NCBI RefSeq assembly: GCF_000016985.1
Contig: NC_009633.1
Span: forward strand, 3,453,539 to 3,517,538
Length of the DNA stretch: 64,000 nt
Source of the DNA: Alkaliphilus metalliredigens QYMF
GTDB taxonomy: Bacteria > Bacillota > Clostridia > Peptostreptococcales > Natronincolaceae
Direction of reading: 5' to 3'
Each line of letters starts with the position of its first letter. Within the stretch, counting starts at the first letter, position 1. The notes beneath the pieces are model-generated. The model worked only from the letters and a program-made list of their open reading frames with translations, searched no databases and was not told the origin of the DNA. The translations under genes and the position numbers were made by a program. Shown here in pieces: positions 18,190-26,971 of this stretch.

Positions 18190-19647
18190 ATGTATATGAG
18201 TAGTAGTCGATCACGTCAATTCTATTCACATAAATTAGGTGTATTACCCTCTCCAGACACAGAACAGCAGGCACATCATACAGGATATACACCTAAACCT
18301 TGTCCACCTAAACCTTGTCCGCCTTGTCCTCCAGGGCCTCCAGGACCTCCAGGACCTACTGGGCCTCAAGGACCTCAAGGTATCCCTGGTGCAGTTGGAC
18401 CCCAAGGGCCCATTGGACCTATTGGACCTGAAGGACCCCAAGGACCTCAGGGTATCCCTGGTGCTGTCGGACCTCAAGGGCCTATTGGACCTCAAGGACC
18501 GCAAGGTATCCCTGGTGCTACTGGGCCTCAAGGACCTCAAGGTGTTCCTGGACCAATTGGATCTCAGGGACCAATAGGGCCACAAGGACCGATCGGTGCA
18601 CAAGGGCCTATTGGACCTCAAGGACCTCAAGGTGTTCCTGGTGCCACTGGACCTCAAGGACCTGTTGGCGCTACTGGACCTCAAGGACCTCAAGGTGTTC
18701 CTGGTACCACTGGACCACAAGGACCTGCTGGACCGCAAGGACCTCAAGGTGTTCCTGGTACTACTGGACCTCAAGGACCTGTTGGACCTCAAGGTATACC
18801 CGGTGCCACTGGACCCGAAGGACCTACTGGACCTCAAGGGCCTATTGGACCTGTTGGACCTACTGGGGCCACTGGGGCTACTGGACCTATCGGACCTATC
18901 GGACCTATCGGACCTATCGGACCTATCGGACCTGTTGGACCTACTGGACCTATCGGACCTATCGGACCTATTGGACCTACTGGACCTATCGGACCTGTTG
19001 GACCTACTGGACCTATCGGACCTATCGGACCTACTGGACCTATCGGACCTGTTGGACCTACTGGACCTATCGGACCTATCGGACCTATCGGACCTATCGG
19101 ACCTATCGGACCTACTGGGCCTACTGGGCCTATCGGACCTCTTGGACCTATCGGACCTCTTGGACCTACTGGACCTCAAGGGCCTATTGGACCTACTGGA
19201 CCTGTTGGACCTATCGGACCTACTGGACCTCAAGGACTATCTGCATATGCCTATATCTATAATGTAGTCGCTCAAACAGTTCCAGTAGAAGCAGATGTCA
19301 CATTTAGTAATAATGGTGTGGTAAGCGGAAATATTACCCATGTACCAGGAACTGCTGCAATTATTCTTGGTACTGCTGGTGATTATTCAGTATGGTTCTA
19401 TGCTTCAACCTTAGAACCAAGTCAATTTACACTATTCCAAAATGGCCTTCCTGTTCCTGGCGCCACCTATGGTGTTGAAGCTGGCACATCCCCTAACCCG
19501 GGTTGGGTCATCATTAGTGCTTCCGCTGGTGACGTGTTAACAGTTCGAAATCACACCAGTGAAGTCCCTGTTATTTTAGAAACATTTGCAGGGGGCACAC
19601 AGGTCACTACCAATGCATCTATCCTCATTCAAAAGATAGATAGTTAG
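18190..19647 (+). CDS. Collagen-like (BclA-type) spore surface protein
   Basis: The 485-residue protein has three parts. Residues 1-47 are a non-collagenous head rich in Pro and Cys ([14 protein letters not shown]). About 300 residues of Gly-X-Y triplets follow, mainly [12 protein letters not shown] and GPTGPI. A 135-residue C-terminal domain ([20 protein letters not shown]...) resembles the trimerising TNF-like head of BclA exosporium proteins. There is no signal peptide, as expected for proteins assembled on the spore from the mother cell. AAGGAGGT precedes the ATG. A glycosyltransferase gene follows; collagen threonines are known glycosylation sites in BclA. Long open frames antisense to the repeats are composition artefacts. 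Confidence 0.88.
   Translation: MYMSSSRSRQFYSHKLGVLPSPDTEQQAHHTGYTPKPCPPKPCPPCPPGPPGPPGPTGPQGPQGIPGAVGPQGPIGPIGPEGPQGPQGIPGAVGPQGPIGPQGPQGIPGATGPQGPQGVPGPIGSQGPIGPQGPIGAQGPIGPQGPQGVPGATGPQGPVGATGPQGPQGVPGTTGPQGPAGPQGPQGVPGTTGPQGPVGPQGIPGATGPEGPTGPQGPIGPVGPTGATGATGPIGPIGPIGPIGPIGPVGPTGPIGPIGPIGPTGPIGPVGPTGPIGPIGPTGPIGPVGPTGPIGPIGPIGPIGPIGPTGPTGPIGPLGPIGPLGPTGPQGPIGPTGPVGPIGPTGPQGLSAYAYIYNVVAQTVPVEADVTFSNNGVVSGNITHVPGTAAIILGTAGDYSVWFYASTLEPSQFTLFQNGLPVPGATYGVEAGTSPNPGWVIISASAGDVLTVRNHTSEVPVILETFAGGTQVTTNASILIQKIDS
18331..19238 (+). repeat. Gly-X-Y collagen triplet repeat array
   Basis: A 9-base periodicity (GGACCTATC, GGACCTACT, CAAGGACCT and variants) encodes Gly-Pro-Ile, Gly-Pro-Thr and Gly-Pro-Gln triplets. 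The region 18880-19130 is nearly uniform and prone to copy-number change. Confidence 0.95.
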
Positions 19648-19718
19648 ATAAAGTAAGCCAAGAGAAAAGGATATCAACCGATATAAGAAGGAACGACAAG
19701 TGGTTTTGCATCTTAACA

Positions 19719-19760
19719 TTACAGCAGGGTGATGTCCAATACCCTGCTGTAATTTATCTA
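19719..19760 (+). terminator. Hairpin between collagen-like and glycosyltransferase genes
   Basis: TTACAGCAGGGT (19719-19730) pairs perfectly with ACCCTGCTGTAA (19741-19752), followed by TTTATCTATAATTT. It lies 70 bases beyond the collagen-like gene and 56 before the glycosyltransferase GTG, so the second gene may depend on read-through or on its own promoter. Confidence 0.7.
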
Positions 19761-19808
19761 TAATTTAAAATTGTATATCAAGACTATAAATTTTTTTGAG
19801 GTGGTTAT

Positions 19809-20894
19809 GTGATTACCATTAGTCTATGTATGATTGTCAAAAACGAAGAAAAAGTAATTACTAGATGTCTTGAGTCAATTAAAGATATTGTTGATGAAAT
19901 CATTATAGTAGATACAGGATCTACTGATCATACAAAAGCAGTTGTTCAAAGATACACCAACAAAGTATTTAATTTTAAATGGATTGATAATTTTTCAATT
20001 GCCAGGAATTACGCATATTCTAAGGCAACTATGGATTACATTCTGTGGTTAGACGCAGATGATGTCGTCCTGGAGACAGATCGGATGATGCTTAGACAAT
20101 TAAAACAGGATTTAGATCCATCAATAGATGTTGTTATGATGAAATATAATGTAGGTTTTGATGAACAGGGTCACACCACACTGTCTTATTTTAGAGAGCG
20201 ATTAACAAAACGAGCAAACAATTATCAATGGCATGAACCAGTACATGAGTATTTAGCAATTGATGGAAAAATCATCAATTCCGACATTTGTATCACCCAT
20301 CAAAAAGAATACAATTCCAGTCCAGATAGAAACTTATCCATATATGAAAAAGTTCTTTCAAGAGAAGGTCCCCTAAGTACTAGAGGTCATTATTATTACG
20401 CAAGAGAGTTATACTATCATGAGAGGTATGATGATGCAATCATATATTTCAATCGCTTTCTAGATTCTGAAACAGGTTGGATCGAGGATAAAATATGTGC
20501 TTGTTATCACCTATCACTCTGTTATCAATATAAAAATCAAAAAGAAAATATGCTTCAAACTTTACTCCGAAGCTTTAGTTACGATGAACCACGGGCTGAA
20601 ATTTGCTGTCTTTTAGGCTCTACTGCCATGGAAGACGCTAATTATCACAAAGCTATTTTATGGCATCAATTAGCGACCCAAGTGCAAAAACCCCAGCACA
20701 CCTGGGGGTTTATGCTCCATGATTATTGGGGTTATATTCCAAACCTGCAGCTATGCCTCTGCTTTTACAAATTAGGAAAAATAAAAGAAGCCATTTACTA
20801 TAATAATAAAGCCGCAGAATATAAACCTGAGGATTCTGCCGTCGTACAAAACAAGCGTTATTTTTCCTCCCTTACGAAGAGAGACATCAATTAG
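19809..20894 (+). CDS. Glycosyltransferase family 2 with TPR-like C-terminal half
   Basis: The 361-residue protein starts with a GT-A fold: ISLCMIVKNEEKVITRCLESI, then IIIVDTGSTDHTK, and the metal-binding WLDADD near residue 80. The C-terminal half (RGHYYYARELYYHERYDDAIIYF..., YKLGKIKEAIYYNNKAAEY) forms tetratricopeptide-like helix pairs. GTG is the start, with GAGGTGG six bases upstream. A close paralogue lies at 52727, also directly downstream of a collagen-like gene, which suggests both glycosylate their collagen partners. The sugar donor is unknown. Confidence 0.85.
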   Translation: MITISLCMIVKNEEKVITRCLESIKDIVDEIIIVDTGSTDHTKAVVQRYTNKVFNFKWIDNFSIARNYAYSKATMDYILWLDADDVVLETDRMMLRQLKQDLDPSIDVVMMKYNVGFDEQGHTTLSYFRERLTKRANNYQWHEPVHEYLAIDGKIINSDICITHQKEYNSSPDRNLSIYEKVLSREGPLSTRGHYYYARELYYHERYDDAIIYFNRFLDSETGWIEDKICACYHLSLCYQYKNQKENMLQTLLRSFSYDEPRAEICCLLGSTAMEDANYHKAILWHQLATQVQKPQHTWGFMLHDYWGYIPNLQLCLCFYKLGKIKEAIYYNNKAAEYKPEDSAVVQNKRYFSSLTKRDIN

Positions 20895-20961
20895 CCGGAA
20901 GCTTTTCTGATCTAAAAGTCATGGTGTGCTTCCGGTAGTCACTATAATAGATTGGTCTATT

Positions 20962-21000
20962 AAGTAGATTCAGCTTTTATCATGCTGTGTCTACTTTTTT
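20962..21000 (+). terminator. Terminator after the glycosyltransferase
   Basis: AAGTAGA..CAGC pairs with GCTG..TCTACTT (20962-20996), followed by a run of T. A second hairpin, CCGGAAGC / GCTTCCGG, begins just after the stop codon. Confidence 0.7.
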
Positions 21001-21034
21001 ATGCTGGCTACAGTAGTGAAGCTAAAAATACTAG

Positions 21035-22363
21035 CTATGCTTCTTTCTTTTGAAAAACCTTATATAAGACTGAAATGCCTCTTTCAAAATCACTATTCTC
21101 AATTCCTACAATGATATTAAGCTCACTTGACCCTTGGGTAATCATCCGTACATTGATCCCTTCCTTTGCCAGGGCACCAAATACTTTTGCAGAAATACCT
21201 TTTGTTTTAATCATTCCTCTTCCTACAACAGCAATCAAAGCCATATTTGGATACGCAACAATTGAATCTGGATTCGTTTGCACCCTGATTTCATTGATCA
21301 CTTTCTGGATATTATTTTTAAGCCCCTTATCAGAAATGACCAATGAAATAGAATCAATACTTGACGGCATATGTTCAGCAGAAATTCCATTAGCTTCTAG
21401 GATAGTCAGTAGCTTGTGGATAAATCCCTTCTCTGCGTTCATAAGCATTTTTTCTATAGCAATGACAGTAAAATCCTTTTTTCCTGCAATACCAGTAATT
21501 GTTCTTGTATAATTAACCGGAGACAGATCATCAACAATCAATGTCCCAACATCCTCTGGTGCATTGGTATTTTTGATTCGAATGGGTATGCTTTCTCTTT
21601 TAACAGGAAAAATTGCTTCTTCATGCAAAACCGATGCCCCCATATAGGAAAGTTCTCGCAGCTCCCTATAGGTAATCTTTTTGATATACTGGGGATTCTC
21701 TACAATACGGGGATCTGCCATACAAAATCCAGAAACATCCGTCCAATTTTCATATAAATGAGCTCCTACTCCCCTAGCAATAATAGCACCAGTTACATCT
21801 GATCCACCCCTAGAAAATGTCTTGATTTGACCACTCTCCATTGCCCCATAAAAGCCTGGTATCACCGCTTTTTCAATGGATTTCAGTGTCTGATTCACTC
21901 TTTTTTGTGTGGCTTCTGAATCAAATTGTCCATTTTCACTAAAAATAATTAATTCCGATGCATCAATAAATTCATACTTTAATAGACTTGCTAAAATCAA
22001 GCCATTTAAATATTCTCCACGACTTGCAGCATAATCAGCTGAGGCACCGGCGGTAATGTTATCCTTAATCTCATTAAGTATGGTCTTCATATCCAAAGTA
22101 AGCCCTAGCTCTAAGCAAATGTCTATATACCTTTTTTCAATAATTTTATATACCTCATCAAAGGGCACCCCTTGCTCCACATGTTGCTGACACAGATACA
22201 AAAGGTCCGTCATCTTATAATCTTTTTCATGGCGCTTTCCTGGTGCAGAAGGAACAATATACCTTCTATTTTTATTGGATAATACAATCTCTTTTACCTT
22301 ATTAAATTGCTTGCTATCAGCTAATGAACTTCCACCAAATTTAGAAACAATGACCTTACTCAT
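21035..22363 (-). CDS. lysC: Aspartate kinase
   Basis: This 442-residue kinase phosphorylates aspartate, the first step to lysine, threonine and methionine. The N-terminal kinase domain carries VSKFGGSSLAD and the substrate segment SRGGSDVTGAI. Two C-terminal ACT domains (about residues 290-440, with IAVVGRGM and ITQGSSELNIIVG) should bind inhibitory amino acids. The start at 22363 (MSKVIVSKFGG) follows GGGGGAAGTAAA; an upstream in-frame extension lacks a ribosome site. No other lysine-pathway gene adjoins it. A short leader with a terminator hairpin precedes it. Confidence 0.93.
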   Translation of the reverse strand: MSKVIVSKFGGSSLADSKQFNKVKEIVLSNKNRRYIVPSAPGKRHEKDYKMTDLLYLCQQHVEQGVPFDEVYKIIEKRYIDICLELGLTLDMKTILNEIKDNITAGASADYAASRGEYLNGLILASLLKYEFIDASELIIFSENGQFDSEATQKRVNQTLKSIEKAVIPGFYGAMESGQIKTFSRGGSDVTGAIIARGVGAHLYENWTDVSGFCMADPRIVENPQYIKKITYRELRELSYMGASVLHEEAIFPVKRESIPIRIKNTNAPEDVGTLIVDDLSPVNYTRTITGIAGKKDFTVIAIEKMLMNAEKGFIHKLLTILEANGISAEHMPSSIDSISLVISDKGLKNNIQKVINEIRVQTNPDSIVAYPNMALIAVVGRGMIKTKGISAKVFGALAKEGINVRMITQGSSELNIIVGIENSDFERGISVLYKVFQKKEA

Positions 22364-22399
22364 TTTACTTCCCCCTTTATAGCTTTGAATTATCAATAC

Positions 22400-22462
22400 A
22401 AAAAAGCACCCACCCTGAGCAGGACGGGACCTTGTGGTATTCGCTATTGTTTAATATTTTTA
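22400..22462 (-). promoter_or_regulatory. lysC leader with attenuator-like terminator
   Basis: On the minus strand a stem (CCCGTCC pairing with GGGTGGG, 22409-22428) is followed by TGC and six T (22405-22400), with the lysC ATG 36 bases beyond. The whole leader is only about 60 bases before the U tract, too short for a lysine riboswitch or T-box. What controls the hairpin is not evident. Confidence 0.55.
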
Positions 22463-22464
22463 CA

Positions 22465-22493
22465 ATTTTATAACTTTTCTATCTATTTGTCAA
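22465..22493 (-). promoter_or_regulatory. lysC promoter
   Basis: On the minus strand TTGACA (22488-22493), a 17-base spacer and TAAAAT (22465-22470) form a near-consensus vegetative promoter directly upstream of the attenuator leader. Confidence 0.7.
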
Positions 22494-22565
22494 CACCACT
22501 TTTCTATCATATCCATAAGTGTTGTTGTATTACTTATCTATAATAGACCTGTTTGATTTTTCACT

Positions 22566-22601
22566 CCACAAAAATAAAGACCACATCAAATGCGGTCTTT
22601 A
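22566..22601 (-). terminator. Terminator of the glutamate fermentation operon
   Basis: TAAAGACC-CAT and ATG-GGTCTTTA (22575-22601) pair with one mismatch and a three-base loop. On the minus strand the stem runs into TTTTTG. It is 124 bases beyond the citG stop codon. Confidence 0.7.
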
Positions 22602-22724
22602 CCATAGGACAATCATAGGACTCCATTCCTTATTCACCTCAAGAATGAATTTTTATTTATACTCAATGTATTTTTATACATCTTCCATGTATTTTTACTC
22701 ATATTTTATCTATTCTTATCTCTC

Positions 22725-23612
22725 CTAAGGTTTCTCTAAAAAATACAGCATCAATGTCACTGCTAGGAGATCTGCTGATCCTCCTGGACTGATATTTCCC
22801 TCAATGAATTGTTTATCTGTTTCTACAATTTTCTTTCGACCTTCCTCTGTGAACATGCCACCCACGGAAAGTATGTCTTTGGCTATTGTCTTTACTTCTT
22901 TCAGAGTGGTTAGATCATGTCTTCCTAGCACATTGCTATCCTCGGTGACTTCCATTAAATGAAATAGTACCTGTACTAGAATATCATTTGTCTTCTGGTT
23001 ACCCTTCATAAGCTCTCGTAATATGGGCAGGGAGTAAGTGCGTACCGTATTAAATCCTGACTCCACTTCTCCTCTAATGCCTTTGACTCCATGATTTTTA
23101 AAGAGCCTTTCCCCATAGGTTAAGTCTGTCCTATGGTGCTTTATGTCCTCTAGCTCTTTCTTTGAAATGCCTTCTGTCATCGCCTTTATTTTATGACAAA
23201 TCTCATCTATATTCATTTGTTGACTTTGTCTCTCTCTATACTGCACTCCCGCAGCAGCTGAAATAATGCCTAAGGAAAAAATCAGTCCTTTATGGGTATT
23301 TACCCCTTTAGTTGCAGCAAACATTTTATTTTCTCCTGCAATGCCTATGGGTCTAATCATCTCTAATAACTCTTGGCTATTTCTTTTACCAAAGTTAAAT
23401 CCAGCCAAAGCACATTGGTGAAATGTATGGACTAAGGAACCACTGCTCTCCAAAAACAGATAAAAATCCATGTCTTGATGGGCACCTGAATTATGGCGGT
23501 CCACAAGACCCGGCTTAGGTGTCGCCGATACTTCAAAGAGCATTGATTTTAGGGCTAATTCACTGATATATTCACAGACATTGAATTCACTAGACACTAT
23601 TTTTTCCTTCAT
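22725..23612 (-). CDS. citG: Triphosphoribosyl-dephospho-CoA synthase
   Basis: This 295-residue CitG-family enzyme makes the precursor of the prosthetic group carried by the acyl carrier subunit of citrate or citramalate lyase, from dephospho-CoA and ATP. Family segments visible are EVSATPKPGLVDRHNSGAHQDMDFYLFLES near residue 30 and GVNTHKGLIFSLGI near residue 105. It ends the operon, 76 bases after citF. The transferase CitX, which moves the group onto the carrier protein, is not present in the window. Confidence 0.92.
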   Translation of the reverse strand: MKEKIVSSEFNVCEYISELALKSMLFEVSATPKPGLVDRHNSGAHQDMDFYLFLESSGSLVHTFHQCALAGFNFGKRNSQELLEMIRPIGIAGENKMFAATKGVNTHKGLIFSLGIISAAAGVQYRERQSQQMNIDEICHKIKAMTEGISKKELEDIKHHRTDLTYGERLFKNHGVKGIRGEVESGFNTVRTYSLPILRELMKGNQKTNDILVQVLFHLMEVTEDSNVLGRHDLTTLKEVKTIAKDILSVGGMFTEEGRKKIVETDKQFIEGNISPGGSADLLAVTLMLYFLEKP

Positions 23613-23688
23613 TGTAAAAAACTCCTTAAAATGTATTCATAAGTTGCGTCACGGTTTTAAATGCTTCCGAATCTAATTGTCTATCTCT

Positions 23689-25239
23689 TTAGTTTTTTAT
23701 CTTCTTCACAGTGTCAATCACTGTACCGTCTCGATATTCAATCACAGCCACCAGCTGATCATCTAATTCAATTTTTTCTGGCACCCCTGTCATTGCTTCA
23801 GCCATTTCCTTCAATGCCTCGATAGACAAAATGGGTAGATTTGTTTTTTCTAGTTTTTTCATTAAGTCTAGACGATTGGGATTGACAGCGATGCCTCTCT
23901 CAGTCACCAATACATCAATGGTTTCTCCAGGTGTGGTAACAGTTGTCACATGATCCACAACAATGGGAAGTCTTCCCTTGACTAGCTGTGTCACAACAAT
24001 GGCTAGCTTCGCTCCTGCAGCTGTGTCACTGTGTCCACCTGATCCACCCATGATCATGCCACTAGATCCCGTTGTCACATTGGCATTAAATCCTGTATCG
24101 ATCTCCGTTGCTCCTAAAATCATTACATCAAGATTATTCACAACAGCGCCTTTATTATGGGGATTGCCGTACATGGAAGCTGACATATTTTGATGTCTTT
24201 GATTTTGTCGATAGGACTCCACTGCCCTTAGATCAAAACATTGCACATCTAAGAGGGATTCAAATAGTCCTTCCTTAAACATATCTACCATATAGCCTGT
24301 AATCCCACCAGCTGCAAAGCTTCCTCTTATCTCTTTTTGCTGCATTAATTTTTTCACATAGGATGCCACCGCTAGGGATGTGCCTCCCGCTCCAGTTTGA
24401 AATGAAAAGCCATCCTCTAAAAGTCCTGATGCTTCAATAACCTGAGAGGTCATCTTTGCTATTTTCAACCCCACAGGGTCATTGGTAATTTTTGTTGTAC
24501 CGGATACAATCCCCTTTGGGTCTCCAATGCTGTCTACCTGCACCACATAATCAATATGCTCTTGGGTGATTTCCATTGGACAGGCTGGATAGGCTACTAA
24601 GTTATCGGTTATGGCCACAACTTTTTCAGCATACATGGCATCAGGAACCGCATATCCTAATGTACCACATGCAGATTTTCCCTCTACACCATTGATATTC
24701 CCATAGGTGTCACAGGTGGGTGCTGCAATAAAGGCAATATCAATCAAGAGATCTCCCGATTCAATGGCCCGTGCTCTTCCTCCATGGGTATGCATCACCG
24801 CAGGATACTTCAATAGGCCCCTTGAAACCGCCTCTGCCACAGGTCCTGACATATAATTTGCATAAAGCCCTGTTACCATGCCACTTTTCATATGCTCAAC
24901 TAAGGGAGCATGCATTGGGAATATGGAACTGGCCGCCACTTTTATATCCTTGACACCGATCTTTTTCAGTTCCGCTAATACCATATTAAGCACGTGGTCC
25001 CCATTTCGCAAATGATGATGAAATGAAACCGTCATACCATCTTTGATTTCACATTTTTCAATGACCTCATGAATGGATGCTACGACCTTTTTTTCTCCAG
25101 GTACGGCGCTCTCCAGCTTAACAGCCTTTTTCTGCACCACTCCTAGACTTGCCAAGGCACCTTTAAACGGCCTCACTGTTCCATATCCTTGAATATATTC
25201 TGGCATTTCTCTACCAAGTATATTTTTCAAATTGACCAC
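23689..25239 (-). CDS. citF: Citrate/citramalate lyase alpha subunit (acyl-carrier transferase)
   Basis: This 516-residue CoA-transferase-like subunit swaps the acetyl group on the carrier protein for the substrate acid. Recognisable stretches are SFHHHLRNGDHVLN, MHTHGGRARAIESGD, and GASGLLEDGFSFQTGAGGTSLAVASYV-like sequence around residue 280. The C-terminal VTERGIAVNPNRLDL closes the family pattern. Its position behind mesaconase and methylaspartase genes indicates citramalate rather than citrate as substrate; that is inference from context. It is four bases from citE. Confidence 0.93.
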   Translation of the reverse strand: MVNLKNILGREMPEYIQGYGTVRPFKGALASLGVVQKKAVKLESAVPGEKKVVASIHEVIEKCEIKDGMTVSFHHHLRNGDHVLNMVLAELKKIGVKDIKVAASSIFPMHAPLVEHMKSGMVTGLYANYMSGPVAEAVSRGLLKYPAVMHTHGGRARAIESGDLLIDIAFIAAPTCDTYGNINGVEGKSACGTLGYAVPDAMYAEKVVAITDNLVAYPACPMEITQEHIDYVVQVDSIGDPKGIVSGTTKITNDPVGLKIAKMTSQVIEASGLLEDGFSFQTGAGGTSLAVASYVKKLMQQKEIRGSFAAGGITGYMVDMFKEGLFESLLDVQCFDLRAVESYRQNQRHQNMSASMYGNPHNKGAVVNNLDVMILGATEIDTGFNANVTTGSSGMIMGGSGGHSDTAAGAKLAIVVTQLVKGRLPIVVDHVTTVTTPGETIDVLVTERGIAVNPNRLDLMKKLEKTNLPILSIEALKEMAEAMTGVPEKIELDDQLVAVIEYRDGTVIDTVKKIKN

Positions 25240-25243
25240 TCCT

Positions 25244-26116
25244 TTACATCAAACCTGTACGCTTTGCTTTTTGAATCACATTTTCTGCTCTAGCGATAAT
25301 CGGTGCATCAATCATTTTACCGTCCATAGAAAACACACCCTTACCCTCTCGCTGTGCTTCTTCCATTGCCTCAATGACTCCTTGGGCATATCTGATTTCC
25401 TCCTGAGTAGGAGCAAAAATCTCATGGATTGTATCTACTTGTCTAGGGTTGATGGCAGCCTTCCCCGTCATCCCTAATGATTTGCATTTAGCAATATCCC
25501 TCTCGAACCCCTGACAGTCATTTAAATCCGCAAAGGGCGTGTCGATGGCATCAATTTTATGTGCTCTGCAGGCAGAAACAACTTTGGCTCTTGCATAAGA
25601 GATTTCTTCGCCTTCTGGTGTTCGCTGGATTCCAAGATCAGCCGTCAGATCCTCTCCACCCAACAAAATTCCGATTACCCGTTCAGAGGAGGTAATAATC
25701 TCATGTATGGTTTCAATTCCATAGGCACTTTCAACTAAAGGAAAAAGCTTGATGCTGTTCTTTTCAAATCCTTCTTCTGCTTCAATTTTCGTAAGCATTT
25801 CACAGACGGTCTTGACATCTGCTCTCGTTGCCTTTGTGACCATCAATGCATCAGGTTTCACCTTAGCTATTTCCGCCACATCACCTAATCCAAAACCAGA
25901 GGAAAGGGGATTAATTCTCACCACAACCTCAGAATCATAAAAATCGATGGTTTTAATGGCACTTCTAACCAGTATTCTAGCCGCATCTTTTTCAGAAATA
26001 CTAACTGCATCCTCAAGATCTAAAATAATACTATCTGCCCCAAGAATGCCTGCATTTTGTAGCATACTGGGATTATTTCCTGGCATAAATAGCATTGTTC
26101 TTCTGAGCCTTTCCAT
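25244..26116 (-). CDS. citE: Citrate/citramalate lyase beta subunit
   Basis: The 290-residue CitE protein is a TIM-barrel lyase that cleaves the acyl-carrier thioester, releasing the 2-oxo acid. MLFMPGNNPSMLQNAGILG and DSIILDLEDAVSISEKD lie at the N-terminus; the acidic metal ligands are in LGGEDLTADLG and the EDAV segment. In this operon the expected product is pyruvate from (S)-citramalate. Gaps to citD (11 bases) and citF (4 bases) show tight coupling. Confidence 0.93.
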   Translation of the reverse strand: MERLRRTMLFMPGNNPSMLQNAGILGADSIILDLEDAVSISEKDAARILVRSAIKTIDFYDSEVVVRINPLSSGFGLGDVAEIAKVKPDALMVTKATRADVKTVCEMLTKIEAEEGFEKNSIKLFPLVESAYGIETIHEIITSSERVIGILLGGEDLTADLGIQRTPEGEEISYARAKVVSACRAHKIDAIDTPFADLNDCQGFERDIAKCKSLGMTGKAAINPRQVDTIHEIFAPTQEEIRYAQGVIEAMEEAQREGKGVFSMDGKMIDAPIIARAENVIQKAKRTGLM

Positions 26117-26127
26117 TAAATCACCCC

Positions 26128-26391
26128 TTACATTCCTCTTTTGACTGCTGTTTCAACTCTTGCTTTTATGGTATAATCTAGGGCACCTCTGTCTTTAGCA
26201 ATCATATGGATATTTTTAATCTCTAATTCCATTAATGTCTGTTCTATCACCTGTCTAATTTGCTTGCCAAACTGATCCATGACAATACTTTCAAGATCAA
26301 TGATAATGCCCCCGTCATCCTTTGGCTGAACCATAATATAGATATCGTTTGATTCCATGGTTCCAGCCTTTGCTGCGGTTTTAATATTCAT
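26128..26391 (-). CDS. citD: Citrate/citramalate lyase acyl carrier (gamma) subunit
   Basis: The 87-residue carrier protein bears the modified CoA-like prosthetic group on a serine. Ser14 lies in AGTMESNDI, matching the attachment serine of characterised CitD proteins. The rest (DLESIVMDQFGKQIRQVIEQTL) is the short alpha/beta carrier fold. It begins nine bases after the mesaconase beta gene and precedes citE, the standard D-E-F order. Confidence 0.93.
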   Translation of the reverse strand: MNIKTAAKAGTMESNDIYIMVQPKDDGGIIIDLESIVMDQFGKQIRQVIEQTLMELEIKNIHMIAKDRGALDYTIKARVETAVKRGM

Positions 26392-26400
26392 AACCTACAC

Positions 26401-26958
26401 CTACCTTAGTGTTTTTAAATATTCTTCCTGGCCAATTTCATAATAGTTGTTTCCTTTCGCATCAATCACAACGATCAATGGAAGATCCTCCACATAAAGC
26501 TTTCTGATAGCCTCTGCCCCTAAGTCTTCATATGCTATGATTTCAGCTGATTTAACACATTTAGCCATGAGGGCTGATGCGCCACCGATGGCTGCAAAGT
26601 ATACCGCTCCCTGTTGCTTTATTGCCGTTATCACTGATTCCCCCCGAAGTCCCTTTCCAATCATTCCCTTTAAACCCTGTTCCAAAAGTGCAGGGGTGTA
26701 GGAATCCATTCGATAACTGGTTGTGGGTCCTGCTGAACCGATGGGCTGTCCTTCTTTTGCTGGGGTGGGTCCCACATAATAAATCACTTGATCTTGAAGT
26801 TCAATGGGCAGGTCCTCACCTGCTTCTAGAAGATCCACCAATCTTTTATGGGCAGCATCTCGAGCTGTATAGATCATACCAGTCAATAAGACGCTGTCTC
26901 CTGCCTTTAAACTCTTGACCTTTTCTGCTGTCAGAGGCATGGTTATTTTTTTACTCAT
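26401..26958 (-). CDS. Class I fumarase-type hydratase beta subunit, probable mesaconase
   Basis: This 185-residue protein matches the C-terminal half of class I fumarases, with GSAGPTTSYRMDSYTPALLEQGLKG holding substrate-binding residues and VIDAKGNNYYE near the end. Together with the alpha subunit it should form a 4Fe-4S hydratase. Fumarase, tartrate dehydratase and mesaconase are hard to separate by sequence; placement between methylaspartase and citramalate lyase genes favours conversion of mesaconate to (S)-citramalate. It follows the alpha gene by 13 bases. Confidence 0.88.
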   Translation of the reverse strand: MSKKITMPLTAEKVKSLKAGDSVLLTGMIYTARDAAHKRLVDLLEAGEDLPIELQDQVIYYVGPTPAKEGQPIGSAGPTTSYRMDSYTPALLEQGLKGMIGKGLRGESVITAIKQQGAVYFAAIGGASALMAKCVKSAEIIAYEDLGAEAIRKLYVEDLPLIVVIDAKGNNYYEIGQEEYLKTLR

Positions 26959-26971
26959 TTGATCTTACCTC

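Noticed and set aside
18244-19233. A long Ser/Arg-rich open frame antisense to the first collagen-like gene
   Set aside because: It is a shadow of the Gly-X-Y repeat; its composition follows the repeat and no ribosome site is present.
18331-19238. Regular repeats that could suggest a CRISPR array
   Set aside because: The repeats are contiguous 9-base units in one reading frame without unique spacers, and no cas genes are near.
22400-22500. Lysine riboswitch before aspartate kinase
   Set aside because: The leader is only about 60 bases from promoter to terminator and lacks the conserved lysine-aptamer sequences.
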